From Triplophysa rosa (Eukaryota; Chordata; Actinopteri; Cypriniformes; Nemacheilidae): a DNA stretch of 64,000 bases. This document shows positions 62,825 to 64,000 of this stretch, piece by piece. The notes under the pieces are model-generated. The model was not told the DNA's origin. It did no database searches and worked only from the letters and a program-made list of their open reading frames with translations. The DNA is taken from NCBI RefSeq assembly GCF_024868665.1, contig NC_079900.1, positions 24,005,690 through 24,069,689 of the forward strand. The letters are read 5' to 3'. A program made the translations under genes and the position numbers. Position 1 is the first letter of the stretch; each line of letters opens with the position of its first letter.

Positions 62825-64000
62825 ACAGAATTAGAGCTCATTATGTTAAAAGGAAGGCTGGGATCGAGATCACGTAACCCATCAGACTAGCCCTTCCACA
62901 AACATTAGCATGGGCTCAATACAGCAGACGTGGAGCGGTACGGAGTTTTGGTATTGCGTTGCCTGACGAGAGGCTTTACCAAACGCCCTGCTCGGTGGCG
63001 AAAATCTCTGTACGTGCAACAGAACGCGGGGCGGGCCCTTCTGGGAATAAACAAAATCCTGTCATTTACATACATTGATAGGTTTTGGCTTGTGTTTTTG
63101 AATGCATGTAAATAAAGATGACGAGAGCACCAAGGCTGGGATGTTTCACAATATACAGTGATGTCACTAACACCATACCATCTATAATAGATCTATAATT
63201 CTGAAAAGCTGTGAGGCACGAGCCCACACTGATATTCAGCATAAAGCTGCTTTTAAACCACAATTCTGCTCACAAGATTATTGTGTCTTGAATGCATTGA
63301 TCGATACGCTGACGTTATGAGAAATGTTAGCACTCTTGGAACAGCACTTATGAACAACTATAATTATCGCCATCCCTGTTTTGCAGGTTTCTCAAATACT
63401 TACATTTACATGGCTTCAAATCAAAAAACAACAAACTGACATTTCCTCAACATATAAACCATTACTTTAAGCTTTCCGTTGTGAAACGGGGTAGAACGTT
63501 TTAAAAATCCACTTGACCAACAATGACTAAGTCTAAAAAGCATACATGTGCAAAACTTTTAGGCAAAAAGCTGAAATAAACAGATTTGATAGCTGACACT
63601 TGCCTGCCGTCTATCTGTTTGGATTTAGCATTGCTCAACTGACAATCCACTTTAAAATGACCCTGATTCACTCACACACACGGACTGCAACTGCATACAC
63701 GTCACTGTACAGCACGCTGACACACACGCACCCCTGTGCAAGGACCTCACGTGAACTTATACAGGAGGATAAATTAAGCCAAATATAAAAACAAACTAGT
63801 TTTAATGCTAGCATTCATTCATCTAAAGTCATGTTCACTTCAACATTTACTAATACGATTTTTTACTTTTAAAATGAGTTAATACACTAATAGTTCATTT
63901 TATCCCATAGGGCTGCTGACATAACCTAATGTTTACATGAATGTAAGATGAAAACCCCATGAGTCAGGAGTGTTAAAGTGTGGCAGAAGGAGAGTTCTGA

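Larger units (their letters stand above)
59079..64000. other. baiap2l1 intron, to the window edge
   Basis: No further exon seen (I looked for the PPPDYLE-type and SH3 exons on the minus strand). It holds a repeat at 59840-60186 and a GC-rich stretch at 62171-62824. Confidence 0.55.

Overview
The window looks like genomic DNA from a cyprinid-type teleost fish. The protein-coding exons are vertebrate and split by GT-AG introns. Most of the rest is fish-type interspersed repeats: Tc1/mariner, several hAT families, a DIRS-like retroelement, a solo LTR, L2-like and tRNA-SINE pieces, and long (TG)n and (GA)n runs. I cannot name the species from sequence alone.

Four genes can be read exon by exon. 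(1) lmtk2, + strand, 1435-18525: 13 coding exons of the lemur tyrosine kinase 2 gene, with the first exon (signal peptide) lying left of the window. (2) tecpr1, - strand, 48454 down to 21172: 24 recognisable coding exons of tectonin beta-propeller repeat protein 1; the exon expected just before the PH domain was not found. (3) bri3, + strand, 51020-55238: complete in three exons. (4) baiap2l1, - strand: only the last two coding exons (59078-58569) are in the window. From memory, this order and orientation match the human LMTK2-TECPR1-BRI3-BAIAP2L1 block on chromosome 7, except that no bhlha15 exon is visible between lmtk2 and tecpr1.

lmtk2 and tecpr1 converge at their 3' ends (about 20.3-20.56 kb), and bri3 and baiap2l1 converge near 56.3-57.4 kb. 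tecpr1 and bri3 are divergent, their start regions being about 2 kb apart around 49-51 kb. The products all relate to endomembranes or the cortex: an endosomal kinase, an autophagy/lysosome tether, a small lysosomal membrane protein and an I-BAR actin adaptor. The sequence does not show them acting as one system.

Mobile DNA fills the introns. The clearest structure is the 8-kb tecpr1 intron at 29216-37196. It holds a Tc1 element whose transposase is cut by a hAT MITE (8-bp target duplication) and by a 3.7-kb DIRS-like element (gag, RT and RNase H remnants with stops), followed by an LTR element and another hAT MITE inside a foldback element. Six hAT-type insertions have exact 8-bp target duplications, and a seventh has a one-mismatch duplication. 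Other points of note are two GC-AG introns (first coding introns of tecpr1 and bri3), a fish-type tandem repeat in Bri3, and a 30-bp hairpin in bri3 intron 1. I found no sign of an unknown gene system; the main open question is the missing tecpr1 exon.
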